From: Delphinella strobiligena
Taxonomy: Eukaryota; Ascomycota; Dothideomycetes; Dothideales; Dothioraceae
Assembly (NCBI GenBank): GCA_009982845.1
Contig: JAADKB010000009.1
Span: 1,550,001-1,614,000, forward strand
Direction of reading: 5' to 3'
DNA: 64,000 bases
The translations under genes were made by a program, and so were the position numbers. The notes under the pieces are model-generated. The model was not told the DNA's origin. It searched no databases and saw nothing but the letters and a program-made list of their open reading frames with translations. Positions 11,284-23,367 of the stretch are shown here, piece after piece. Numbering within the stretch: the stretch's first letter is position 1; each line of letters opens with the position of its first letter.

Positions 11284-13525
11284 GACTCGACTGTATCGCT
11301 CGGAGGTGTGGTATAGCTGGCCAAGTATACTCTGGCCGACGGGGTGCAGTGCTATTTATGAGGACCATCTTCGGCAGAGTATATAGCCTGAAGAACGGTT
11401 CCTCGGCTCGCCACTTCGAAGCACATTGTGAGTGCAGTGCCGGGAACTTAGGGCAAGCATTGTTATACTTTGCAGAATGTGTGATTGAAGCAATTAGATG
11501 TAGTCCATGGTCATGAAAAAGCGTGCACATTAGATCATTGCGGGGTCGAAGTGCGGGGATCCTGGAGAACCTTACCTCAGATCTGCGGGGATATCGATGT
11601 CAGCAGCGTGAGGGCTGCCGTGATGGACTGCCGACTCGTCACGATTTGGACCGACGGCATGGGCACTTCAGACCTCCTCGAGGCACGTGGGTTGTGGAAA
11701 GTGGATGGAATCTCAGGACCAGGGTGAGCAGAAGCCAATGATATGGGTCCTCAGCAGTGTGAGTAAGTATCTCAGGGAAGCGCATGTCTAGAGCCTCATC
11801 AATCAAGAATGGACGACATATTTGTCGTTTCCGAGGCCGAGAGCCGTTTCGAATAAATCTGGAAACCCTCATCTGTCGCGTACGATCTCCAGCGAGTTGC
11901 TCATGGTCCTGACTATACTTTCCTGACCGCTCAGAGCGTCATAAAGGACTTCACCAACATACCGCCAGCTCATGGAAATTTATGAAATCAAATCGCAGAT
12001 CGACCAGCACAAAGGCCCCGGCCAAGATGAATCACACATTACCATTAACTTCCTAACCAACACCAAGCCGGCCATCAAAGATTGGGAAATACTAAGCTCG
12101 ATCTGCGCAGTACTTAGTTCTCCATGCCTAGCCGATCCGAGTAGATCCTTATAGCTGTACCTAAGGCCCCTCTACTACCTTATCAAAGACGTTAACAAAC
12201 AAGAAGAGAGCAAGAAGTTCAGAATCCCCGTTCCAATCATTCCTAAGCTTCAAACCATCATGTATTACTCACCTGCTCAATGCACCAAGCTTACAGAGAA
12301 ACCCAGCATCGATCGCATATCGCGACTGGTGCCTTGAAAGAGTCATCCAAGGCAGAGCTTTCTCGTCAGTCGACTCATATCGCTCATTATTCGTCTCGCC
12401 GAGCGCCATTGAAAGGGATGAGCACCGCAGCGACCATGGACGCCACGCAGATCCGTGGATCCGATCACGGCATTCCGACAACCAGGCAAGCGGGATATGA
12501 CAATCACAAACGCACTATGTAGCGACATGTCATGCAGAGTAATCTACCCCCTCAGGGCAGAAAAAGATTCTTTCAAACCGCTAGATGGGAATGCACGCTT
12601 TTTGCATACTTGAAACGACATCAGACGAAAGCATGATATGAGAAGTGAAGACGCTATAAGACGATTGTACAATGACAGAAATCAGTCGCGCACTCATGTG
12701 GGCGCGAATCAGCTATCGCTCTGCTACGTATATCGATGTGACGCTGGACCGCTCAGAATTTGGGTATAAATCTACCTTATCATTGTATGCTGGGCAGCGG
12801 CAGAGCACGGAGGTGGTGTAGTTCGGTTGCCTGAATAGGTACCTCGACGAGAAATAAACCTCGTGCGCGGAAGCGCCGACGCGAAACTGCGTGTTCAAAG
12901 CTCTGGCAGGCGGACTAGAGTGGGATATTGGGGCCAGGGGTAGTAGTGGCGGCTTCGAGAGTATGTCCGAGGTTCTGCTCCTGTTGTGATTTTCGCTAGG
13001 TCATGATTTCGTGTTTCGGTTGTGATGAAATGGAAAAAGAGCGAGTACATTGAAAGTGAGTAAGTAAGTTGAGATGAGCAGGTACGTTGGAGGAGTCTGT
13101 GCCCGGTACGTATAAAACTGCAACGCGCAGTGGCGTGACCCTGGGCAGAGCAAGAAATGTCAAGGTACACCGGTGCTTGGGCATGATGATCACGTAAGCC
13201 ATGGTCCTAGAAAGATATAGAAGTGTCCATTGTCATTCCGATCTGGGGTATCCAAGGCCTAGCCCGTAGGCTCCCGAAACCTCAGCCTCGTACAATTCGT
13301 GGGGTGCAGAGTAAACTTATAGGCTCTTGTCAAGCTTTTTCATCTTGCTCGTACTCGCGTTTGTCGTTGCAATATCCAAAAACGCCTCTAGCCATGCATC
13401 TCTTCCAAGCGGCGCCAGGCTCCCGGGTTCATTATCCTCATGCTATGCCCATCACCCAAACATGAAACGCCAGGACAATGAGTCTTCCTTCCCCTTTACC
13501 CCATGCAACGTTACCGCCATCTCGA
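11284..13525. other. Gene-free intergenic region
   Basis: About 2.2 kb between the esterase pseudogene and the deubiquitinase. I see no recognisable gene, RNA or repeat here. Confidence 0.6.
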
Positions 13526-16500
13526 TCACATAACCACGCATTCTCTATCGGGCACTTCGCTCATAGCAGACTTTCCTTTCTTACTCTTTTTGAGATGATG
13601 TTTCTCCTCCTTCTTCTCATGTTTTTTCTCCCCCCGTATTTTGCTGCGCTCTTCCTTTCTATGCTCCATCTTCTCCTTCCAATTCTTCTTTCTGTTTTCA
13701 TCGCTCACTTCAGCAATGGCAATGGAGTCAGGTTTACTGCCCAAGCTCTCAGAGCTGCCTCCAGTTAACGCAGCTAAGCTGCCCAGCGAGCCTGTTGCGC
13801 TCGGATAACTGTTGTGCTTCTTGTTTTCTTCGGCAAGTGGGATAATGACGCCCTCCTCCTGCTTGTCTATGGCAACGATGGCTGCCGGGCTTGTATCATT
13901 GCTTCCTGCCTCAGGTGCCTTACCCAAAGAAGTAAGGTCGCTTCGACTGGGACTGCGACCCATGTTTGCCAACTTGGTCATCCCAAATCCCAGAGAGAAC
14001 CTACTCCTCTCCTCGGCACCTTGGCTGCTGGGCCGGGATTTGGTCTTTATGTTGGCTTTACTTCCTCGTCTCGACACGGGGAGGCCGAGGAAAGAAGTCC
14101 TAACCTCATCGAGAGGGGTCGAGGGAACAGAAGCGGCGAGCTTGACGGAAGTGTCATCAACAGCTGATGAGCTGCTTCGGTGGCCATCTGAGCGGTTCGA
14201 GGACATGGAAGTTCGCCCACGAATCTCGGTTGGCGGCTGTCGACCACGCGCTTCAAGCACAGTGCTAGTGTCGAGAGATGTTCTTGTCGAGGTCGTCCAG
14301 TCAATCACTTCAGTGTTGGTGGCAGGGTAGCCATTCGGGGAGGTGCCCGAAGTATCGTCGACGATGACAGTGTCGTCGACATCTTCATCATCCTCAGCAA
14401 AGGGTTCGAGAATGTGTTGTTTTTCAGGCGAGGTGGAGGAGTCGGAAGGAGGACGGCTGCAGCTTTCTTCGTATGTAGGAGGGATATCATCTATGGGCCG
14501 GACTTGATAAAATAAGAGGTATGGGCATTCTTCCTTGAGCTTCTGATTAATATCGACAAAGGTCACTCGGTCCTTGGACAGATCGTCGAATAACATCCAC
14601 GGGTCTTCCTCATCTTCGCTATAGGGACTGTCTGGACGATCGAGCGAGCCCCGGTTCTGCGCGTTCGCTGCTTGGCCACGGACGAGAGATATGTAGTGGC
14701 CGCTATTGACCGAAGTACCTCGATGGCAAACGACGGACTGAAGAACGAGTTTGAAATTGCCAACAAGTGGACTGTCATCACTGATGTCGTCATCCGAGAC
14801 GAAGGCGGGCACAGCAATCTCAAGCGGTATGTCGACATAAGTGTCTAGTCGACTTGCAACGCCTTGATTCGAGACTTGATATCTCTTCAATGCGATGCCG
14901 AGGACAGGGCGCTTGTGACTGAAGTGGGCAGCAACTTGGGCGTCCGAAGTTGGCACGTTGTCGGTGTACCAAGGAAGAAGTTTAAAGAATTGCCAGGCCG
15001 GCATAAGAACCTCGGTTCGTATCGAGGCCTTGCGTTGATGCTCTGAGGACTTCGCATCCGGATCGTCTGTGGACCTCAAATCTATGGTTGGTACACGGCG
15101 CTGACTAAATATGCTGTCTGTTCGCGCGCGGGCAGCCAACGAAGGTCGAAGTTTGCTCATGGGTGACTTGGCGGGTGTTCCGGGAGCAGCACTTTCAGTC
15201 TCGGAAATTTCAGCGATAGGAGAATCGGATGTTTCACCCACGCCGAAATCTACTTCCTCAACGTGGGTCGCGGAATGCTTTTCATCGTCGTCGGTAGGAG
15301 GCGGACCAGTCGAGCAATCCGATGTCAGGGTATTGCCCCGAGTACGTTCCATATGGCGTTTCACCTCGATCCTGTTGTTGAAGTAGTGTTCGAGGCAGTC
15401 TTCCAGAGTGATGACTTGGCTACCCTCTAACGGTTTTTCGAGAATGGCAACTTCGAGAAGCCGCTCGTTCACGAATCTATGATCATCGTCTGGTTCTTCC
15501 TTTCCTGTATGATAAAGGTCCATCTTGAGGGTTAACAAGGGCAAGCCGAGCTGGCCAGTAATGAATGTGAAGGCTTCGGACGTGTCTTGTTGAATCAATT
15601 TGGCGGCCGATTCCCACCCACATTCGGCAAGGGCGTCTTGTAAGATCTTGGTCTGTGACGGTGTCAATTCTGTGCCACGGCTAGGGATGTGACATGCGAC
15701 TTACTATATCCGTGGTAATCAACTTTCCGTCGCGCAGCATATTGACCCATAAGCGCAACAATCCAACAAGCTTCTTCCGTGGTGGATCTTCGAAAGCGTG
15801 GTAAAGCATAGCTTCGAAACTATCGAGTCTAGCAAACATGGCGAACAAAAGAGCATCGAGATAACATGTCACTGCGCAGCGATTCTCGGCGCCAAGTAGT
15901 TTTGTGTTGGGGTTGTATGCCCTGACAAGACCTTCGTAGGTGTCTTCGAAAAGCAGCAGCAGACGGAAGGCTTCGTCCATGTTGCCGTTGCTTGCTTTGG
16001 ATCGTAGAGCGTAGTCGATATTGGCCTCGTTGAACATGGTGATTCCGGAACTTTGCAATCGTGCAAGTATCGATTTTATCTGGGAGCATCTCTCAGCATC
16101 ATGCTTGTATGTGCTCGGCGGAGCAGACCGTCATACCGTCTTCTCTTCATCCTTTTCGAATCTCTTCTTCTTACTCTCCTCGTCAGGGACGAAGAAGCCG
16201 GCGAAAGTGCCCTCATCGGGAGCAACGTCAGGAGCAGTCTGTAAGGTGAAAGCAATGTCGCAGTTAGCGGTTGATGCAATTGCGATGTGAGGCGCATGAT
16301 AAGCAGAAGCAGAACGTTTGCGAGGTCGTCTTATCGAGCCAGCGCCGTCAAGGGAGAATGGAGTTTCGACAAGGGTGCAAACGGTCGAGAGACTGCTGCG
16401 CCTCCTGGAAACAAGGCCATTGTCATCTTGAAAGCTGGCTGAGCTCGAAGAGTGCGAACCTCTGTGACGCCAAAATAAAAGCGACGAGACGGAGCTGACA

Positions 16501-16622
16501 ATGCTCGAAACAGGCGTCTGCCAAAGCGCAGATTGAGGTTGCAAGATTGGGAAATCAGGATCATTTACTTTTTGTTGTCGGCGGTCCCCGCGTCTGGACA
16601 GGAATCGGTGGATATTGCTCAT
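13526..16622 (-). CDS. Ubiquitin-specific protease (peptidase C19 family)
   Basis: Cysteine protease that removes ubiquitin from proteins. The Cys box is GAENRCAVTCYLDALLFAMF, followed by the QQDTSEAFTFI segment and the His box NSGHYISLVRG with a trailing LLFYQV, all C19 hallmarks. Three exons: 16622-16137, 16079-15705 and 15652-13526, with introns of 57 and 52 bp (995 aa). The second acceptor is GTCACAG at 15653; a nearer CACAG gives an immediate stop. Exon 1 contains a possible extra 51-bp in-frame intron (16518-16568, GTAAAT...GGCAG), so the low-complexity Ser-rich N-terminus is uncertain. The C-terminus is Ser-rich and ends in a Lys/Glu-rich basic tail. Divergent from uL5m. Substrate specificity cannot be told. 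Confidence 0.88.
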
Positions 16623-17461
16623 GGTCACAGTGGTATGGATATACCGAGGAGGACCGACTTGCTACCGCGATGGTTCGCAGATCTCCATCAAGCTGTGACT
16701 GTCGATAGTGGTGCTAGTTCTTGTTTGTAAAACTGGCAACGGGCGGGGACAGAGTATGAGGGGTGAATAATAATTGTGCTGCGAGTAGAGCCTAGGCCGG
16801 GGTTTGTTGACCCTGGTCGGTCGGGGAATCGGTGAATGGGTGAATGCGGCTGAGAGGTTAATTCGTTGGTCGGGGCTGAAAAACGAAGCAGGCAGTACAG
16901 TACCTTAATACATTCAGAGAGCGAGGGAGCGAGAACAAAAAGACAGGAGAATAAGATGGATTATGCGTCAGCCTTGGTGTGACGTGACGAAGCACGCGCT
17001 TTGGCTGTCGAGTCGTGCAACTCAGTGGAGAGCGGGATGAATCATTCACAACGACAACGGGTACAGATTGGGAACGAGCGTAGGCACCAAGGAACCAAGG
17101 AGCACCTAATCAGCAGCAGAGTTGGAGATTCCCGTGCTCCCAGCCCACGCGGTCGGCAGAGGCCCGCTGTGCGGTCGCAGGGTCTGGGACTGGTCTGGCC
17201 TTGGGAGAGATCCTGCTCGTATTCGGCTAAAGCTTCGGGTCTCGCTTGCACAATCCACGTCAACTTTCACAATCTCCAACTGTGCAAGTTGCTCCGATGT
17301 CCGCGCCAAGACACTGATAGCAGCCAAGACTTGTATGCGCAGCCCAGGGCAGGCGCCGCAGGGTCGGACTCCACTCGGATTCGGACAGACTGACGGCCAA
17401 AGCGAAAGTTCGAGAGGCAGCAGCTTTCATCTATCACCACGACAGCCGCAGCACAGCCATC
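16623..17461. other. Shared divergent promoter region (deubiquitinase / uL5m)
   Basis: About 840 bp between two divergent start codons. No gene recognised; it must hold both promoters. Confidence 0.55.
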
Positions 17462-18662
17462 ATGTCGGTGGAGAGACTTATGCGGCCGTTCTTACGGCAA
17501 GCAAAGATAAATATCTGGAAGCAGCCATGCGCTCTAGGGACACATTTACAGTCTACACGACGATATGCCTCTTCAGAAACATCTTCTTGTCCAGTCTACC
17601 ATGGCCAGTCGGACATTCAGGACCTCGAATCCGCTTCCTCTCTGGCCACAACATCCACGCCAGAAGGCTCTCTTTCCAAATATGATCCAGTCGGTCGAGC
17701 ACAAAAGCGAAACAGGCAACTGCCCGCGAGCAGGTGTGTACCATACAATTATCTTTCCATTTTTCATATTCCCATACTAATCAACACGCGACCAGATACC
17801 GCTTTCGCCCGCCCAAGTACTACCGCGGACCACTCCACCCTCATCAACCTCCCCCACCGTCAGATCCCTCATCCCGCCTTTTTCAACCGGGCCCTTTCAC
17901 TCTCCCCCGCCTCCAACAAACCTACGAAACGACCTTCGCCCCCGACTTGATGACCCTTGCCTACGTACATTACCCCCCGGGTTACCAACCAACGCCCAAA
18001 GCACCCCGTCTCCGCCCTTGGGATGGCGCAAGCCCATACTACAAAAACCGTCCTCTTCGCGGTCCTCGAGGCGCCGAAGTGCTGAGACTTTTGCGCAAGC
18101 CCATCACTTTCCGCAATGTACCCAAGCTGGAGAAGGTTACTGTACACACCATGGTCAGTGGCGCCATTGAGGACAGTGCACACTTGCACGTTGCCGGTAT
18201 GGTCGTCCAGGCCATCACCAACGTCAGAGCCACAGCCCACAAGACGAGAAAGTCGGTCGCTGGTTTCGGCATCCGCAAAGGACAACATTTGAGTGTCACG
18301 GCCGAGCTGAAGGGAGAGGACATGTACCACTTCTTGAGCAAGTGCATCGATGTTGTTATGCCCAAGATCAAGGACTGGAGAGGTGTCAAGGGTAGCTCTG
18401 GTGATTCCAGTGGAAACATTGCCTTTGGTTTCACCCCCGAGGATGTCGCTCTCTTCCCCGAAGTCGAGGTCAACTATGATGCGTAAGTGCTTGCCTACCC
18501 TGTCAATATGAGGAAAAATTGCTGACTCGTCATTACAGATACCCTCCAAAGATGATTCCCGGTTGCCACGTCACTGTTCACACTTCCGCTTCCAACGATA
18601 GAGATGCAAGATTGCTGCTCAGCTCACTTGGCATTCCCTTCTACGGCAAGCAAATCAACTAA
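17462..18662 (+). CDS. Mitochondrial large-subunit ribosomal protein uL5m
   Basis: Mitochondrial ribosomal protein of the L5 family (yeast Mrpl7 type), part of the central protuberance of the large subunit. The N-terminus (MSVERLMRPFLRQ, Arg-rich and poor in acids) fits a mitochondrial presequence. The L5 fold is clear in LRKPITFRNVPKLEKVTVHT, the KTRKSVAGFGIRKGQ stretch and the C-terminal YPPKMIPGCHVTV...LLLSSLGIPF. Three exons: 17462-17733, 17796-18482, 18539-18662 (360 aa), introns of 62 and 56 bp, the first with a TACTAATC branch site. All joins keep the frame. Divergent from the deubiquitinase gene. Confidence 0.93.
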
Positions 18663-18794
18663 ATGTCTGTATAGAAAATGTATTGGGAGTATCTAGGTCA
18701 GGGACCACTGCAGAGCCATACATCTGCAAAAAGGCAAAAGGTGTTGCATCTGTAAAATATTGTACAATTCGAATTTTTCCGATCATCTTCATCT

Positions 18795-19580
18795 TCATTT
18801 CTTTCTCTCCAGAGCCTGTTTCTCCAGAGACCCGTCAGCATTTTTCTTAGGCCCTTTTCCCCCAATCTTGACCCCTCCGTTTTCGAAAATCCTCACCAGA
18901 ACATCAAGCTTCTCGTACCCCATAAGTCCCGCCCCTTGCTCGCCATCATATCCTCCAAAACCTCAACAAGAACCCCAACAAATGGATGCCTAACAATAAC
19001 TCTCGCATCAACCAATCCTCGAACCCTTCTCTCCTCACTCCCTCCCCCACCCCTTCTCCCATCCCTTCTCCCATCCCTCACGACTCCCTTATCAACATCA
19101 ATCCGCCACGAATCCGGCATACTGAATATCCATCCTTCATCACTATCCCTTATGACTCCTAACTCTCCAATCTCTGAAACTGCAATTGGGATTTGTGGGT
19201 AGGAACCGCACTGTTTGTCGCGCATAAGAATAGATGCGGGAGCATGAAATGGGGGGGGGCTTCGTGGCCGGTGAGGAGGGTGCTGGAAGCAGGGGCGAGA
19301 GGCGCTTGTAGAGGTGGGGCAGGTCGGTCTTGTAGAGGAGGCGGGTTGGAGTATCATTGGGGTTTCGTGGGGAGGTTGTGTCAGGCAGGTTTGGGGCTAT
19401 GGGGGCTGTGGGGGTTGTGGGGGTTGTTAAAACTGAGCTGTAGATTTTGTTGCGGAGTTCTTGGGGAGGTCGTGAAGGATGTCGAGGTGGTTCGCTTGGT
19501 CTGGCTGGTCAGGTTCGCTTGGTCTGGCTGGTTTGTCACAGTGGTCGCGGCATGGTTTGGTGTGGAGTGGAGAGGGTTCT
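18795..19580 (-). pseudogene. F-box-like protein gene relic with several frameshifts
   Basis: On the minus strand, pieces of one protein can be followed across three frame changes. The upstream piece ends in LDILHDLP and, with one base missing near 19463-19466, continues as QELRNKIYSSVL, the motif that opens many fungal F-box-like proteins. A second change lies at the nine-G run 19251-19259; a third lies near 18960 before YEKLDVLVRIFENGGVK and the stop at 18795-18797. The middle part (GELGVIRDSDEGWIFSMPDS) is well formed but I do not recognise it. The homopolymer could be an assembly error, but three shifts favour decay. The 5' end is not defined. Confidence 0.45.
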
Positions 19581-20897
19581 GATGATGTGGAGTTGTTGAG
19601 GGTATGTTTGATTGAGAGCGCTAAATGAGGTGCTGGATTTGACTTCTTGCACGAGAGAAGGAGGTGCTTTCCGGTGGCTGTTCGGGCGCTGTCTTCTGGT
19701 ATCTAGTGCATGTGGCTAGAGTAAGCGCAAAGGCTCTTGCGCGTCTGGCAACGATCGGTCGGCTGTGATCGTTCGAGAGCAACGTTGTGAAGGTAATTCG
19801 GATCTTATAGAGAGACATTGGAGCGTGATGCGACTTTTCTGGTCTGGGTTACGAGGTTAAGATACTGTGTGAGATTCATGAAGACCATCTCAATAACCTC
19901 AAACTCTTTAACTAGACCTAAGGAAATGCACAATGAGATGTAATCAAGCGCTCCACAATGAGAACAACAGAGAGATGAAAAAAGGGAGTGCTTCTGAGCA
20001 TCTCCGAGTGTGAGGTTCTCTGGAGTATCGATATCCTTCTATTCAACAGCTGAACGATGTGTGCAATGACCCTGGGTTGACATAGCACAGCGTATAAATC
20101 ATGTAATCAAGCTCGTCAACACCAATTCCTAGCAACTTTGCCTCTGACTCCGTCTTCGCAAGTATTTTTCCTACGAGAGCATTATTGGAATATCATTGAT
20201 GCTCGAAATGACACTAGTTGAGGTAATACCTTAGTGAAGACCCTGCGCATAGACTTGGCATTGCACGCCTTGTTTCACTTCGCCATCAGAGGCGCTTGCA
20301 CGCCATTCTTTGCCATGGCAAGAACGCCGCGGCGATGACCCTGTCATCCAAGGACCTTCATCCGTCGTGGCTTTTCCAAATCAGCATACCATACTTCAGT
20401 CATATCAACAACCCGAGAAGTGTAAGGTGATCCAGACTATACAGCTCCAGAGCTGCAGCCATGCTACCTTACTCAATTCCAAGACGCTTCCGTACATGCT
20501 ACTTACTCGCAGGCCAAGCATGATGTATACCTACACAAGCACTGCTTCGCCCGTCTCACTCTGCTGGCATGCGAGCGGTGCTGACGTGGTGATACATTGG
20601 CGCCATTTTCACCAATTGGCACAAAGCTGCCTCAATATTGTGGCTTGTCATCTGACTGCTGCGCCCTCATGTCTTTTTTCCTATTTCCAGAGCCAGCGAC
20701 TATCCGTGAGAAGTTTTGCTGAGACTGTGAATGCACATTCTGGTTCATCATTCTGACATATACAAACTGCTTACACATCCACTTCTCGGAGGCGCTTCTT
20801 GTTCCATGATCAACTCAAACCCATCAGAACAGAACCAATTCTTGGCCGATATCTGTGGGCTGGAATTCAAAGCCGTCGTTGCTAGTGCCTTAGAGCC
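19581..20897. other. Gene-free intergenic region
   Basis: No gene, RNA or repeat recognised in about 1.3 kb. A short minus-strand frame from ATG 19818 is Arg- and Ser-rich and could be an upstream part of the F-box-like relic, but I cannot connect it. Confidence 0.5.
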
Positions 20898-23005
20898 ATG
20901 GCTGAAGTCTTCGGCGTCATCTCTGGAGCAGTCGGCACAGCCGGAGTCGTAGTCCAGTTTGCTGAAAGCATAAGAAAGATATATATCTCTTCTGCAAGGA
21001 TGTCCGCGACGCACCCGACCAGCTACGTCGTCCTACAGATGATCTCCAATTACTGAGCCATGTTCTGGACAGTATGGCCGTTGAACTTCAACGCAAGTCC
21101 CTGGCTTATGATGGCCATGCTAGCCTCCCAGTAATTTTCCAGTCTTGTCGCCAAGGTCAAGAGGACATGTCCGCTTTGCTCAACGACTTACAAAAGAACA
21201 TCTCAAGGAGAAGGGGGGCAGTCAGAGTGGTACTGAAGGGACTTGAAATCAGAAAGCATCTGGACAAGATCGAAAGAGCAAAGCCGATGCTGCAGATTGC
21301 GCTGAGCATCTACCATGGCCATCTTGCGCAACAAAGATTTGGCTTCGTCTCGACAAGAATCGATCAGCTTGAGCAACAGGGATTTTGCTCTATCGCAACG
21401 GGATTTGATCGGCTCGAGTCACTTGTCATTGCATCAATGTCATCAATGTCGATAGACGCCCACAGAAATAAGGCAGGCACCAGTGATCAATCTAGAGCCA
21501 TGGTGATAGCAGACAAGGAAGAAGATGCGCAGTCAGATACATCAATGCTTGGGACATCTCCATCACGACCGCGTAAGCTTGCTCGCTATACCAGAATCAA
21601 ATTTCAACCATTGCCCTGGCTATGGACCCAGACATGGGACTTAGCTGTACAGCGAGCATGCGAAGGGTGGGACTTCTCGTTCAAAACGTATCGCATGATC
21701 TCTTGGGAATCCCCTTTCTTTCAAGCATGTCAGGTTGGCGATATATCAGCCATGCAGAGGATGCTCAGTACTCGACGTGCTCTACCCTCTGATCGGGACG
21801 AGAAAGGACGCACAGCTCTGCATTACCTTGCTACCGCATACCATATGCATTTCCAAGGCGGCATCATTTCTCAAACTAAACCCAAGAACAAAGTCACCAA
21901 AGCTAGTAGTATGCTAATTTCGGCGGGCGCAGATTTGTATGCTGTTGATAACGACAATTACTTGCCTTTTCATTATCTGTTCCACGTCTTCTGCATTGTC
22001 AGTGCATTCCTCTTTGACATAGACCATAGCAATGAGGGAGCTGGAAAAGTCGACCTTGTCCGAACACTTACTCGTTCCTTGGACTTCGACATTGCAGATT
22101 GGGAAACAACTTGTAAACTTAGATTCTTTTTTGATGCTGCGCCAGAAACGATCAAGCTGCTGCAAGGGAAGATGTTCCCACCTTGAACCGAAATTCCATT
22201 CTCGGAGCGTGTGGGCCTTCTTGTATCTTTTGGAGCTGCCTCGTTCAGCGCCAACGTCATTTCTTTTCTTGCTTGGATCGACATAGACGATCCAAAAGCG
22301 CTATGGTCTTCATGCACTGCTGAAGTGCGTAACAGATTACTTATAGCTTGCATAGGGAGCATGTGTCACCAGCAAGGGAAGAGAAATGAGAAAGGCGTTG
22401 AAGAATGGCAGGACATTATCCTTGAGTACAAGTCATTCGTGGTGAACTGCACTGACTGCTCAGACATTCACGACTGTGAGGCCAATAGTTGTAGGCCTGA
22501 TATCTTTGTTTTTGACCAAGCCCATAATCCAAACTATGATGACATGCTCATATCATCACTGGGGCGTTACATCGAACAGGCTTACACTCCGGTGGCTCGC
22601 AAGGATTCATTGGACATGATACAACAAGCCATAACCTTCCTTGTCTCTGAGCTCTATGCCTTAGGAGTGGACCTGTCAAATTTCGGGGAGGTTGCAAGCG
22701 GCAGATGGCACATCTAACGCACACGGGTACCCCAATGTCAGTGTGTCTGTCGGCTTCGTCAACGAAGATGAAGAGCCCTTGGGCACGAGCGACTTCCACA
22801 TGATCGGTTTCAGTTACGGGCCAGCGATTGCGGATTGGGAGCCTGGGTATCTCCACCACTCGACGAATGGGCCGGGGAATTCTGGGATGGAATCGAGAAT
22901 GCAGAAGAGAAGGAGAGAAAGATTCCAGGAGCATTTCCAGACGACAACTCCGATGAATGCGCTGATGAGTACTCGGATGAATTCTCAGACGAAGAGGAAG
23001 AGTAA
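20898..23005 (+). pseudogene. Fungal N-terminal-domain + ankyrin protein (NLR-like family), frameshifted
   Basis: The N-terminus (MAEVFGVISGAVGTAGVVVQ, then FAESIRK) is the start of the Helo-like/SesA-type N-terminal domain found on fungal STAND and ankyrin proteins. After a coiled region (ISRRRGAVRVVLKGLEIRKH) come ankyrin-like repeats (FFQACQVGDISAMQRMLS, DEKGRTALHYLATAYH, SAGADLYAVDNDNYLPFHYL) and an acidic tail. The frame breaks at an AT-dinucleotide run near 20979-20986 (two bases too many), at a TGA at 22184-22186 (CGA to TGA would be one transition), by one base near 22690, and again near 22853. Codons between breaks stay protein-like, so the loss is fairly recent. The family is linked to heterokaryon incompatibility and non-self recognition; that role here is inference. 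Confidence 0.75.
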
Positions 23006-23367
23006 GACGAAGGGATGGAAACTTCGGCAGACAATTGCATCGATGGAGATGAGTGCTTCGAACGGGCTGATGTTTGGGGAGAAGTAGAGGGAACGTGTTG
23101 TTTCGATGTCGTAGTCAATCTTGTGCAACGGGGTACCTTTCCTTTCGCCAGAATCCTGTGAAACACACTTCATTTTTTACCATTCTGTTCCGGATGATGG
23201 TTATCTCTTTTCTCTTTGTGTAGCGCGCAAAGTACCATCCTGCGCTCTTTTGGAGCTCAAGCCCTCCTTTCGAATCAACAGTGGCAGGATAAAGGATTCG
23301 CAATTATCCTGGTCCGATCGTCAAAGCTCTTCAGGGTGTTCATCGATCATTTCCCAGTCGTCTTCAG
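23006..23367. other. Convergent intergenic spacer
   Basis: About 360 bp between the 3' ends of two convergent ankyrin genes. Nothing recognised. Confidence 0.5.

Noticed and set aside
17869..18549. 226-codon minus-strand frame opposite uL5m
   Set aside because: Shadow of a well-supported gene; crosses its second intron.
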